From positions 1-64,000 of the forward strand of contig CAMBLM010000009.1 of the NCBI GenBank assembly GCA_945868475.1: 64,000 nucleotides of DNA. The letters run 5' to 3'. Made by a program: the position numbers and the translations under genes. This document shows, piece by piece, positions 42,773 through 50,900 of the stretch. The notes under the pieces were generated by a model that did no database searches, was not told the origin of the DNA, and was given only the letters and a program-made list of their open reading frames with translations. Source of the stretch: an uncultured Ruminococcus sp. GTDB lineage: Bacteria > Bacillota > Clostridia > Oscillospirales > Ruminococcaceae. Position 1 is the first letter of the stretch. The number at the start of each line of letters is the position of its first letter.

Positions 42773-42934
42773 GGGACGGGTTTCCCGTCCCGCCGCCGCA
42801 AGGCGGTTTGCAATAAACGAACAGACCTATTTCAAAGGAATCATTCCAATGGAATAGGTCTGTTTTTGTTATATTTGCGTTGTTTTGAAATGCTCCGAAA
42901 ATTGCTGACGCAATCGGGACGGGCGACCCGTCCC
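42773..42934. repeat. Pair of GGGACGGG/CCCGTCCC hairpins, opposite orientation
   Basis: GGGACGGGTTTCCCGTCCC (42773-42791) and GGGACGGGCGACCCGTCCC (42916-42934) flank the ppa terminator. With their flanks (GTAG on one, CTAC on the other), the copies are inverted relative to each other. Confidence 0.8.
42821..42869 (+). terminator. Terminator of glmS-GT-ppa
   Basis: ACAGACCTATT (42821-42831) pairs with AATAGGTCTGT (42853-42863), with an inner GGAAT/ATTCC stem, followed by TTTTGTT. Confidence 0.8.
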
Positions 42935-42986
42935 CTACGGAAATTCACCTTGAATTCGTTCATTCTAACGCAGCAGCGAAGCTAAT

Positions 42987-43016
42987 TACGCATTACGCAT
43001 TACGCATTACGAATTC
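42987..43016. repeat. ATTACGC tract downstream of eno
   Basis: Four consecutive copies of a 7-base unit (ATTACGC, last one ATTACGA) preceded by GCGAAGC. Apart from this tract, the hairpins and the terminator, the ppa-eno gap holds nothing recognisable. Confidence 0.8.
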
Positions 43017-43024
43017 GTTTTAAG

Positions 43025-44493
<1,469 letters not shown>

Positions 44494-44587
44494 TAATTTA
44501 CATTATTATTCCTTTTTTTCTGTTATGTATTCACGTTCAGCCGCCGTGCGCATCGAATCGGCAGAACTGATAACAGTTTATTCAAAC

Positions 44588-44607
44588 CAGTTAGCGTCTG
44601 CTAACTG
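44588..44607 (-). promoter_or_regulatory. Palindrome at the expected eno transcription start
   Basis: CAGTTAGC (44588-44595) and GCTAACTG (44600-44607) form a perfect 8-base inverted repeat that begins 6 bases after the -10 box. It is either a 5'-terminal mRNA hairpin or a repressor operator. Confidence 0.65.
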
Positions 44608-44613
44608 AAATTT

Positions 44614-44642
44614 ATTATAGCATACCTCATATAAAATTGCAA
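44614..44642 (-). promoter_or_regulatory. Sigma-A promoter of eno
   Basis: Minus strand: TTGCAA (44637-44642), 17-base spacer, TATAAT (44614-44619) preceded by TGC (extended -10). Confidence 0.8.
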
Positions 44643-45006
44643 GTGATAGAACACACGATAATCTTTCGGAATATTTATCAATGGTGAACAAATACATACC
44701 TAACTTTAGGGTATTGGGAATATGCCGAGAAATCGGCTATTCTGCGCGGTTTCTGATTTTCGGATTTTGCAAAAAGTAAGTTAGAGTTAATTGATTTTTA
44801 TTGTAAATACACCGCCGCAGTTGATGATTATTCAGCAAATTAAATATTGCCATTTATGACAAATTTTCCATATCTTATGAGAACGAGGTTATACCCCGAA
44901 TTACACCTCAAAAATTCAATATAAAAATGCCATAACAAAAAGAACCTGTTTTCAAAGGAATATTTCCAATGAAAGCAGGTCGTTAAATTATTGCGAATAC
45001 GCCTTA
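44643..45006. other. Gene-free AT-rich stretch between eno promoter and repeat cluster
   Basis: No gene, promoter or strong repeat is recognised apart from an imperfect hairpin near 44943-44984 (AACCTGTTTTC/GAAAGCAGGT around GGAATATTTCC), which resembles the inner part of the ppa terminator. Confidence 0.5.
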
Positions 45007-45106
45007 TACTAAACACCAATTAAAAACTATACAAAAAATCGAGCATAATCTTGCATATATGGATTATGCGACGATTTTTTGTCTATAGTTTTATTGGTGT
45101 TTAGTA
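45007..45106. repeat. MITE-like element, family B copy 2 (100 bp)
   Basis: TACTAAACACCAATTAAAAA at the left is matched on the other strand from the right by TACTAAACACCAATAAAAC. Both continue to TATAGACAAAAAATCG or TATACAAAAAATCG (inverted repeats of about 35 bases). The loop is short and lacks the shared core. It is flanked by TA on both sides. Confidence 0.85.
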
Positions 45107-45115
45107 TTACGGCGC

Positions 45116-45134
45116 GGGACGGGAAACCCGTCCC
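45116..45134. repeat. GGGACGGG/CCCGTCCC hairpin repeat
   Basis: GGGACGGGAAACCCGTCCC followed by CTAC, a perfect palindrome with three loop bases, between two MITE-like elements. Confidence 0.8.
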
Positions 45135-45145
45135 CTACAATTTTA

Positions 45146-45278
45146 TACTAATTTTTAAACTGAAAGTGTACAAAAAATCAAGCAAAAGCTCGTAGCTGTT
45201 GTAACAGCTTGATGTTGAAAACAGGTTTATATGGCTTTTGCGCCGATTTTTTGTCTACACTTTGATTAAAAATTAGTA
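45146..45278. repeat. MITE-like element, family A copy 2 (133 bp)
   Basis: Same length and about 98% identical, by eye, to the reverse complement of copy 1 at 44361-44493. It is flanked by TA. The two copies face each other across about 650 bases. Confidence 0.85.
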
Positions 45279-45313
45279 TTACACACGTTTTAACCAACAA
45301 ATTTGCCAATTAA

Positions 45314-45416
45314 ACGGGCGAATATAGAATCCGCCCCTACGGAATTTAGGCGTTTTTCAGCCTATATGCGGAGCAAAAATAATTACGCATTAAGCATTAC
45401 GAATTACGCATTAAAA
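45314..45416. repeat. Composite intergenic repeat, copy 2
   Basis: ACGGGCGAATATAGAAT with CGCCCCTACGG, then GCGGAGCAAAAATAATT, then an ATTACGCATT-type tract that reaches the metA stop. Same order as the copy beside galU. Confidence 0.7.
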
Positions 45417-46340
45417 AGTAACCTTTTCCAGCTTTTCAAGGTCATACGGTGTTTCCTGATATACGCAGTAGTTGAGCCAGTTGCTGAACATAAGGTTTGC
45501 GTGGCATCGCCATGTGAAATTCGGCGGCTGCGATGGATCGTTGTATGGGAAATAGTGCGCAGGAACGCTTATATTCAGCCCCTTGTCAAGATCGCGGAAA
45601 TACTCGTTTTTCAGCGTGAATCTATCATACTCGCTGTGACCCGTGACGAAGAAAAACCGCTCGTTTTTATCCGCAATGATATGAACGCCCGACTCGTTCG
45701 ATGCCGTAAGTATCTTCAACGCGCCGACTTTTTCTATATCCTCACGGCGCACTTCCGTATGGCGCGAATGGGGAACATAGAACGTTTCGTCAAAACCTCT
45801 TACAAGTGGGTGGTTTGCAACTTCGACCTTGTGCGGAAAAATTCCGAACATTTTTCTCGGCAGTTCATATTTCGGTATGCCAAAGTGATAGTAAAGTCCT
45901 GCCTGAGCCGCCCAGCAGATATGGAATGTTGAAAAAACGTGCGTTTTCGACCACTCCATTATCTCGCAAAGCTCGTCCCAGTAATCGACCTCCTCGAACG
46001 GCATCTGCTCCACGGGCGCACCCGTTATTATAAGTCCGTCGAAGCGCTGGTCTTTCACATCCTCAAATGTTTTATAAAACTTGATAAGATGCTCCTGCGA
46101 GGTATTTTTCGACTTATGGGTCGCGGTCTGCAAAAGCTCAATATCGACCTGAATAGGCGTATTGGAAAGCAGACGTAGTATCTGCGTTTCCGTTTCTATC
46201 TTTTTCGGCATAAGGTTGAGTATTGCTATCTTCAGCGGACGGATATCCTGCCTGTCCGCCTTTCCGCTCGGCATAACAAAGATATTTTCATTGTTGAGAA
46301 CGGAGAATGCAGGCAGATTATCGGGTATTTTAATGGGCAT
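45411..46340 (-). CDS. metA: Homoserine O-acetyltransferase (MetA/MetAS type)
   Basis: 309 residues, full length. It activates homoserine for methionine synthesis. The catalytic Cys142 lies in [11 protein letters not shown], with the His and Glu in HSRHTEV and the late histidine region. Residue 111 is Glu, in [17 protein letters not shown]. In characterised MetA enzymes Glu111 selects acetyl-CoA and Gly111 succinyl-CoA, so this enzyme is predicted to make O-acetylhomoserine despite the usual succinyltransferase label. It lies 26 bases downstream of the lipoprotein gene and may be co-transcribed with it. Its 3' end reaches a repeat tract. No SAM riboswitch was recognised. Confidence 0.92.
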   Translation of the reverse strand: MPIKIPDNLPAFSVLNNENIFVMPSGKADRQDIRPLKIAILNLMPKKIETETQILRLLSNTPIQVDIELLQTATHKSKNTSQEHLIKFYKTFEDVKDQRFDGLIITGAPVEQMPFEEVDYWDELCEIMEWSKTHVFSTFHICWAAQAGLYYHFGIPKYELPRKMFGIFPHKVEVANHPLVRGFDETFYVPHSRHTEVRREDIEKVGALKILTASNESGVHIIADKNERFFFVTGHSEYDRFTLKNEYFRDLDKGLNISVPAHYFPYNDPSQPPNFTWRCHANLMFSNWLNYCVYQETPYDLEKLEKVTF

Positions 46341-46366
46341 TTCGGAGTTTCCTCTCTTATTGAAAT

Positions 46367-46879
46367 TTATGGCACGTTTGTCAGCGCTGTATCTGCCTGA
46401 ACTCGGTCACTCGGGACGGCAGGTATATCGGAAAGGTCAAAAATAGGTGAAGTCACGGAACTTGAGGTCTTTTCGGTATTTGAGGCGCAGGTGACTGTCT
46501 GCCCGCTTTCCTCGGTTTCGGTTATCGGCACAGTCGTGACGGCAGTTTCACGCTGTCCTGCGGTTTCCTTTGAAACAGCGGTAACACGTTCCATTGCCGA
46601 TGTTGTTTCGATGTCTTCCCTTGAAACGGCTGTATCGCGTTCCATTCCGCCTATGGTCTGTGCTGCCTCCTCGCGGATAGACGACTCCATTTCGTGGAGT
46701 GATGAGATATATTCGCTGTAGGTTTCTGGGCGCGATGTTTCTATTGAAGTGACCGTTGTAAGCACAGCGGCTTTATTCGTTGCGGTCTGTCTTGGAGCGT
46801 TGGAGGGATAGTAATCCTCGCACCCCGAGAGCGACATCACCGTAAAAATTGTCAGAAAAAGTAAAAGTAATTTCTTCAT
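46367..46879 (-). CDS. Small lipoprotein, Thr/Ser/Glu-rich
   Basis: 170 residues. An N-terminal signal [20 protein letters not shown] gives a clear lipobox (LSGC, Cys20). The mature part is low complexity, rich in Thr, Ser and Glu, with three imperfect repeats ([29 protein letters not shown] at about 82-122). No domain is recognised; it may be a surface-exposed linker-like protein. Promoter spacing puts its ATG only 9 bases after the -10 box, so the mRNA is probably leaderless. It is followed at 26 bases by metA, with no obvious functional link. Confidence 0.8.
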   Translation of the reverse strand: MKKLLLLFLTIFTVMSLSGCEDYYPSNAPRQTATNKAAVLTTVTSIETSRPETYSEYISSLHEMESSIREEAAQTIGGMERDTAVSREDIETTSAMERVTAVSKETAGQRETAVTTVPITETEESGQTVTCASNTEKTSSSVTSPIFDLSDIPAVPSDRVQADTALTNVP

Positions 46880-46888
46880 AATGATACT

Positions 46889-46917
46889 ATTATATCACAG
46901 CTTGACAGTTATTTCAA
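46889..46917 (-). promoter_or_regulatory. Sigma-A promoter of the lipoprotein (leaderless arrangement)
   Basis: Minus strand: TTGAAA (46912-46917, overlapping the GNAT stop codon), 17-base spacer, TATAAT (46889-46894). The start codon is 9 bases downstream of the -10 box and no ribosome site fits between. Confidence 0.75.
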
Positions 46918-47471
46918 GGGTTATTTCCGATAAAACCGTTCTTTCCCCATTTTGCGAAAGTCCTGTAGCCAAGCTTTGCATACCAGTCCGCAACGCCCGT
47001 ATAGTGAATGTAGCTTACGTCAAAGCACTCATCAGCGAGAATTTCCGTCACCCTTGCGACCATAGCAAGACCTATCCCCTTTCGGCGGAATTCGGGAACA
47101 GTTCCGACACACCCCGGACCGCCGACCATGATCTTTCGCCCGTTGACAATATGCTCGCCCATATCGTCAACAAGGCAGAAGCTTGCGATCTTTCCGCCGC
47201 AGCAGCCGCAGTAAACTCTTCCGCCGTCAAAAAACTGCACCCAGTCTTTATCCACTTTTCCGACCGCTTCTCTGAGTGCATCGGCTTCACCGTTATAAAA
47301 AACGAAAGAAATATCCTCGCCAAGGTCATCTTTGTATGTGAAATTTTTGTCCCCGAGCGGAAGCAGCATTTCCTCATATACCGCATCTTCGTGAAGATGT
47401 TTTACGCTCTCGAAAAAATTCGGGTACATACTGTTGAAAAGTTCAATACCGTCAATATTCACGATATCCAT
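46914..47471 (-). CDS. GNAT N-acetyltransferase
   Basis: 185 residues. The acetyl-CoA loop is FRRKGIGLAMVARVTEI (about 126-142, R-x-x-G-I-G), preceded by IMVGGPGCVGTVPE (about 113-126), and followed by DVSYIHYTGVADWYAKLGYR, the usual terminal GNAT strand-helix (Y-x-K-x-G-Y). The central region has a cysteine-rich CGCCGGKIASFC segment that is unusual for GNATs and might bind metal. The substrate is unknown. AAGGAG upstream supports the start. It is separated from the HD gene by a terminator. Confidence 0.83.
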   Translation of the reverse strand: MDIVNIDGIELFNSMYPNFFESVKHLHEDAVYEEMLLPLGDKNFTYKDDLGEDISFVFYNGEADALREAVGKVDKDWVQFFDGGRVYCGCCGGKIASFCLVDDMGEHIVNGRKIMVGGPGCVGTVPEFRRKGIGLAMVARVTEILADECFDVSYIHYTGVADWYAKLGYRTFAKWGKNGFIGNNP

Positions 47472-47490
47472 TTTGCACAGCTCCTTTTTG

Positions 47491-47529
47491 CAAAAATAAA
47501 GCCGCTTCTGAAGCCAATCAGAAACGGCT
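47491..47529 (-). terminator. Terminator of the HD-domain gene
   Basis: Minus strand: AGCCGTTTCTG (47519-47529) pairs with CAGAAGCGGCT (47500-47510), followed by TTATTTTTG. Confidence 0.85.
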
Positions 47530-47553
47530 GATCTCTTTTTGATTATTCAGCGA

Positions 47554-48093
47554 TCATTCAGCTTTGAGCTTTCTGCGGAAAAATTTTCTTCCGACCGCTT
47601 CGTGCAGTTTTGCCCAAAGATCCGATGTGACCTCCATTGCGCCGCAAAGCTTATCGGTGAAAACAATGACAAGTGTTTCACGATATCTCGGAAGTGCGCA
47701 GAGATTGAGCGGAAACATATGCTTCTCGATAATATCACTCTCGAGCGCGGAAACATAAAAGTATTTCTGCGCATTTTCGAGCGAAGTCTTTGCGTGTGTA
47801 AAACCGTGAAGGCGCTCTCCCTCGGCAGGCTTATGTGTGTGCCAGTCATAGAGGAAGAGGTCGTGCAGAAGTCCTGCCCTTGCACCCGCTCTCTTATTGA
47901 GGTTGAAAAGCTTGCAGAGCCTGTAGTTGAAGTATGAAACGTTCAGGCAATGCTGAAAGCAGGTCGTTCTTCCGTGGTGGGTATAATTTTCCATCTGACG
48001 GACAACGCTGCTTTCGAGAAGGTCGGCAACGAGTGTGTAATATTCGCTGTCTTTATTTTCGAGATCTGCCTTGAAACAAATGGCTTTTAACAT
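47554..48093 (-). CDS. HD-domain protein
   Basis: 179 residues from ATG 48093, with AAGG 4-5 bases upstream; a longer frame lacks a ribosome site. HD-type metal residues: HHGRTTCFQHCLNVSYF (about 39-55, the first His), AGLLHDLFLYDW (about 73-84, His-Asp), a further His in LHGFTHAKTS and a distal Asp in VFTDKLCGAME (about 143-153). It resembles the small HD phosphohydrolases of Clostridia with unknown substrate. The window's other HD protein (15611-16258) is of a different subfamily. Confidence 0.82.
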   Translation of the reverse strand: MLKAICFKADLENKDSEYYTLVADLLESSVVRQMENYTHHGRTTCFQHCLNVSYFNYRLCKLFNLNKRAGARAGLLHDLFLYDWHTHKPAEGERLHGFTHAKTSLENAQKYFYVSALESDIIEKHMFPLNLCALPRYRETLVIVFTDKLCGAMEVTSDLWAKLHEAVGRKFFRRKLKAE

Positions 48094-48520
48094 CGTACCT
48101 TGCCTTTCATGTAATTGCGGAAAAACCGCTCTGCCCACTTTGACAGGGTTTTTCCCATATATCGTATCGTAAACATATTCAATTTTATTCCTGCCGAGAG
48201 CAAATTTTGCGGTGTTCCGCTGATTTTTCCGTATCTTTAGTCGGAAAGTATAAATTTTATCGGCAATTTTCTTAATTATATATTAATATTGCCGCATATA
48301 CAATTGCTTTTTTGAACACATTTTTTAAACTTTTTATTAATTTAACTGTTTAAAATGCTAAGAATTGCAAACCTGTCCATATTGCGGAAATATGGCGGTG
48401 GAAAATATCCGATCTTCAGTATCTGTTTTTTCGTCATAATACGACTTTGCCTTAGTAAAATTGCACTAATAATCACTTGAAATTTATCCAAAAATTTCAG
48501 AAGAAAGTTTTTTCAAAGGT
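48094..48520. other. AT-rich gene-free stretch before the division cluster promoter
   Basis: No gene, terminator or repeat element of the other families is recognised. Presumed promoter of the HD gene on the minus strand was not clear. Confidence 0.5.
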
Positions 48521-48548
48521 TGCAAATCAATTGCAGATGGTGTATAAT
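48521..48548 (+). promoter_or_regulatory. Promoter of the mra/dcw operon
   Basis: TTGCAA (48521-48526), 16-base spacer, TATAAT (48543-48548). The MraZ-type boxes begin 9 bases after the -10 box. Confidence 0.75.
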
Positions 48549-48557
48549 ATCATTAAA

Positions 48558-48593
48558 GTGGTGAATTATCCCACAAAGTGGGTCAGAGTGGTG
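48558..48593 (+). promoter_or_regulatory. MraZ-type operator boxes
   Basis: GTGGTG (48558), GTGGGT (48578) and GTGGTG (48588) are spaced in multiples of 10 bases. The last two have exactly 4 bases between 6-base boxes, which fits the direct-repeat operator pattern described for MraZ. They sit over the expected transcription start, fitting autoregulation of the operon. Confidence 0.7.
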
Positions 48594-48606
48594 AAATTCC
48601 ACCGAG

Positions 48607-48738
48607 TTTTCCACACGGTGTTGAAAACCGATGTGTAAAAATATGTGGAAAAAGTGCAAAACCTGACCCGATATACCGAATACAGCGGTATTTCGACAGA
48701 TAAGAATGTGGAAAACCTTTTGAAAACGATGTGGAAAG
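48607..48738 (+). promoter_or_regulatory. Cluster of DnaA-box-like nonamers in the mraZ leader
   Basis: TTTTCCACA (48607), TGTGTAAAA (48632), TGTGGAAAA (48644 and 48707) and TGTGGAAAG (48730) each differ by one or two bases from the DnaA consensus TTATNCACA on one strand. Four share one orientation. They may alternatively be degenerate MraZ sites (GTGGA core). Confidence 0.4.
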
Positions 48739-48768
48739 GCGGTGAAGAACTTGGGCGGAAACAGTTTG

Positions 48769-49179
48769 ATGGGTACTTATGAGCATACGATCGATGCAAA
48801 AGGCAGAATGGCTTTCCCCACAAAGCTCCGTGAACGCCTCGGTCTTAGCTTCATCGTCACTATCGGTCTTGACCGCTGCCTTTATGTATTTTCCGAAGAG
48901 GAATGGGAAAACTTTACCGAAAAGCTCAAAACGCTCACGGGTGAAAAAGCCCGTTCCGCAAAGCTTTTCATCGTAAGAGCCTGCCCCGTCGAACCCGACA
49001 AGCAGGGACGTATCCTCATTCCGCAGCAGCTCCGCGAATACGCAGGACTTGACCACGATGTCACCGTCCTCGGCGTTATCGACCGCGCGGAGATCTGGGA
49101 CAGCGCACGTTTCAACGCAATGAGCGAATCCATCTCGGAAGAAATGCTTTCGGACGCTCTTTCGGACATTGCATTTTAA
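48769..49179 (+). CDS. mraZ: Division/cell wall cluster transcriptional regulator MraZ
   Basis: 136 residues from ATG 48769. GGGCGGA lies 9 bases upstream, and the start gives GTYEHTIDAKGRMAFPTKLR, the canonical MraZ N-terminus. The protein has two AbrB-like SpoVT repeats, each with a D-x-K/Q-G-R motif: DAKGRM (about 9-14) and DKQGRILIPQQLREYAGL (about 87-104). MraZ is a ring-forming DNA-binding repressor of the mra/dcw operon that recognises phased GTGG(A/T)G-like repeats, which are present upstream. It is the first gene of the operon, 12 bases from rsmH. Confidence 0.95.
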   Translation: MGTYEHTIDAKGRMAFPTKLRERLGLSFIVTIGLDRCLYVFSEEEWENFTEKLKTLTGEKARSAKLFIVRACPVEPDKQGRILIPQQLREYAGLDHDVTVLGVIDRAEIWDSARFNAMSESISEEMLSDALSDIAF

Positions 49180-49191
49180 GGAGATCGGCTT

Positions 49192-50115
49192 ATGAGTTTT
49201 TCACATATTTCAGTTATGCTTGATGAATGTATCGAGGGACTTGACATCAAGCCCGACGGCATTTATATAGACGGAACGTGCGGCGGCGCAGGACATTCCT
49301 GCGAGATCGCAAAGCGGCTCACCGACGGCGGCAGGCTCATCGGCATCGACCGTGACCCTGATGCTATTGCTGCAGCGACCGAAAGACTTGCACCTTATAA
49401 TGCAGTTGTCAAAAGGGGAAACTTCTCCGATATGAAGGCAATCGCCGCAGAAGAAAACGTTGACAAGGTTGACGGGATCCTGCTCGACCTCGGCGTTTCA
49501 TCTCACCAGCTCGATACGCTCGAACGTGGATTTTCCTACCACGGCGATGCTCCGCTCGATATGAGAATGTCGCAGAGCGGTGTTTCCGCAAGGGATATCG
49601 TCAACGAAGCTTCCTACGAAGAACTTCGCAGGATATTCTGGGAATACGGCGAAGAAAAATTTTCCCCGAGGATCGCAGATACTATTATAAAAAGACGCGC
49701 GGACAAGCCTATAGAAACGACCTCCGAGCTTGCCGACATCATCTGCTCGTCTATCCCCGCAAAATTCAGACGCGAAAAGAATCCGTGCAAGAAGTCTTTC
49801 CAGGCTTTGAGAATAGCCGTAAACTGCGAGCTGGACGAGCTTGACAAGGCCCTTGACGACGGTTTTGATATGCTCCGCAGCGGCGGAAGATTCGCGATAA
49901 TAACTTTCCACTCGCTTGAAGACAGAATAGTCAAGCAGCGATTTGCAAGCTTCTGCACAGGCTGTACCTGCCCTCCCGATTTTCCACAGTGTATATGCGG
50001 AAAGAAGCCGAGAGGAAAGCTTGTCAACCGCAAACCGATAGAAGCCACCCCCGAGGAGCTTCTGCACAATAAAAGAAGTCACAGTGCAAAGCTTCGCATC
50101 ATCGAGAAGCTTTGA
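49192..50115 (+). CDS. rsmH: 16S rRNA (cytosine1402-N4)-methyltransferase
   Basis: 307 residues. SAM-dependent methyltransferase acting on C1402 of 16S rRNA. Recognised by HISVMLDECIEGLDIKPDGIYIDGTCGGAGH (as separate motifs at about 4-34; D-G-T-x-G-x-G-G-H type SAM site), LLDLGVSSHQLD (about 97-108), ERGFSYHGDAPLDMRMSQ (about 111-128), and a C-terminal FHSLEDRIVK plus the cysteine-rich loop CTGCTCPPDFPQCICGKKP. Full length. AAGGAG upstream. Confidence 0.95.
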   Translation: MSFSHISVMLDECIEGLDIKPDGIYIDGTCGGAGHSCEIAKRLTDGGRLIGIDRDPDAIAAATERLAPYNAVVKRGNFSDMKAIAAEENVDKVDGILLDLGVSSHQLDTLERGFSYHGDAPLDMRMSQSGVSARDIVNEASYEELRRIFWEYGEEKFSPRIADTIIKRRADKPIETTSELADIICSSIPAKFRREKNPCKKSFQALRIAVNCELDELDKALDDGFDMLRSGGRFAIITFHSLEDRIVKQRFASFCTGCTCPPDFPQCICGKKPRGKLVNRKPIEATPEELLHNKRSHSAKLRIIEKL

Positions 50116-50139
50116 GAAGATAAAAGAGAAGGATAAAAA

Positions 50140-50613
50140 ATGAACAGAGGAAATGCAGCATACGATCTATCCAAATACGAAAACGCAGCACCTAAGCTTA
50201 CGGACAGCGAAAAGTCCAAAATAGTTGTCCGCAAGGCAAAGCCTAAGCCGACAGCGTCTGCGCCGAAAATTCTTATAACCGCAGTAATGGCGGTGCTTGT
50301 TCTGAGCCTTGTGGTTTATCCAAAAGTCCAGCAGGCAACTGTAATGTCCGATATCAACAAGCTCAACGATCAGGTGATGATACTTGAAAGCGAAAACGTC
50401 CGTATGCAGACCGCCATCGAGAGCAAATCCGCACTCAAAGCAGTCGAGGATTACGCAGTTGATGTTCTCGGTATGCAGAAGCTCGACAAATCACAGATAG
50501 AATATCTGAGCATCGAAAACGGCAACGTTATCGACATTCCCGAAGAGAACGAAAACTTTTTTGTAAAGATAAAGCACTCGTTTGAAGATTTTCTGGAATA
50601 TCTCCGCGGATAA
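50140..50613 (+). CDS. ftsL: FtsL/DivIC-like division protein
   Basis: 157 residues. A single membrane segment (about 44-62, ILITAVMAVLVLSLVVYP) is followed by a coiled-coil (about 67-100, MSDINKLNDQVMILESENVR) and then ALKAVEDYAVDVLGMQKLD, the conserved A-x-x-x-L-G-M segment of FtsL and DivIC. The cytoplasmic part before the membrane is basic. It joins the FtsQ/DivIB-DivIC complex at the septum. Sequence is poorly conserved in the family; position between rsmH and the division PBP gives the assignment. It ends about 290 bases before the PBP, in a gap that carries a MITE-like remnant. Confidence 0.85.
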   Translation: MNRGNAAYDLSKYENAAPKLTDSEKSKIVVRKAKPKPTASAPKILITAVMAVLVLSLVVYPKVQQATVMSDINKLNDQVMILESENVRMQTAIESKSALKAVEDYAVDVLGMQKLDKSQIEYLSIENGNVIDIPEENENFFVKIKHSFEDFLEYLRG

Positions 50614-50718
50614 TCAAATAGAATTTTACAGCAGACTTTTGTGAACAAGCCTATATTTTTCCAAAGCTCTGCTGCGGCAAAAGGGTTGTACCGTAAAAAA
50701 TGGGTGCAGCCCGTATTT

Positions 50719-50828
50719 TGCTAAATAATGCCAAATATCAATAAAATAAAAGAAAAAGTTCGCGCCGAAATCACAAATATCCCGGATCGTCGGTTTTATT
50801 TTTCTAAATTTTAAATGGTGTTTAGCAT
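50719..50828. repeat. MITE-like element, family B copy 3 (degenerate)
   Basis: The right end AAATGGTGTTTAGCA and, at the left, TGCTAAATAA with CAATAAAATAAAAGAAAAA match family B ends with several changes. The middle keeps GCGCCGAAATCACA of the shared core. It lies between ftsL and the PBP gene. Confidence 0.6.
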
Positions 50829-50900
50829 AATGCTGTTTTTAATTGAGAATAGCATCGACCGAATATTCCCCTCTTGCCCCTTTGGAAAGGAAGATCAAAT

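Noticed and set aside
42987-43016. CRISPR or replication iterons from ATTACGC repeats
   Set aside because: Period of 7 without spacers, dispersed at many gene ends and next to no replication gene.
46341-46366. SAM riboswitch in front of metA
   Set aside because: Only 26 bases separate metA from the lipoprotein gene and no riboswitch-like stem pattern lies upstream of the lipoprotein promoter.
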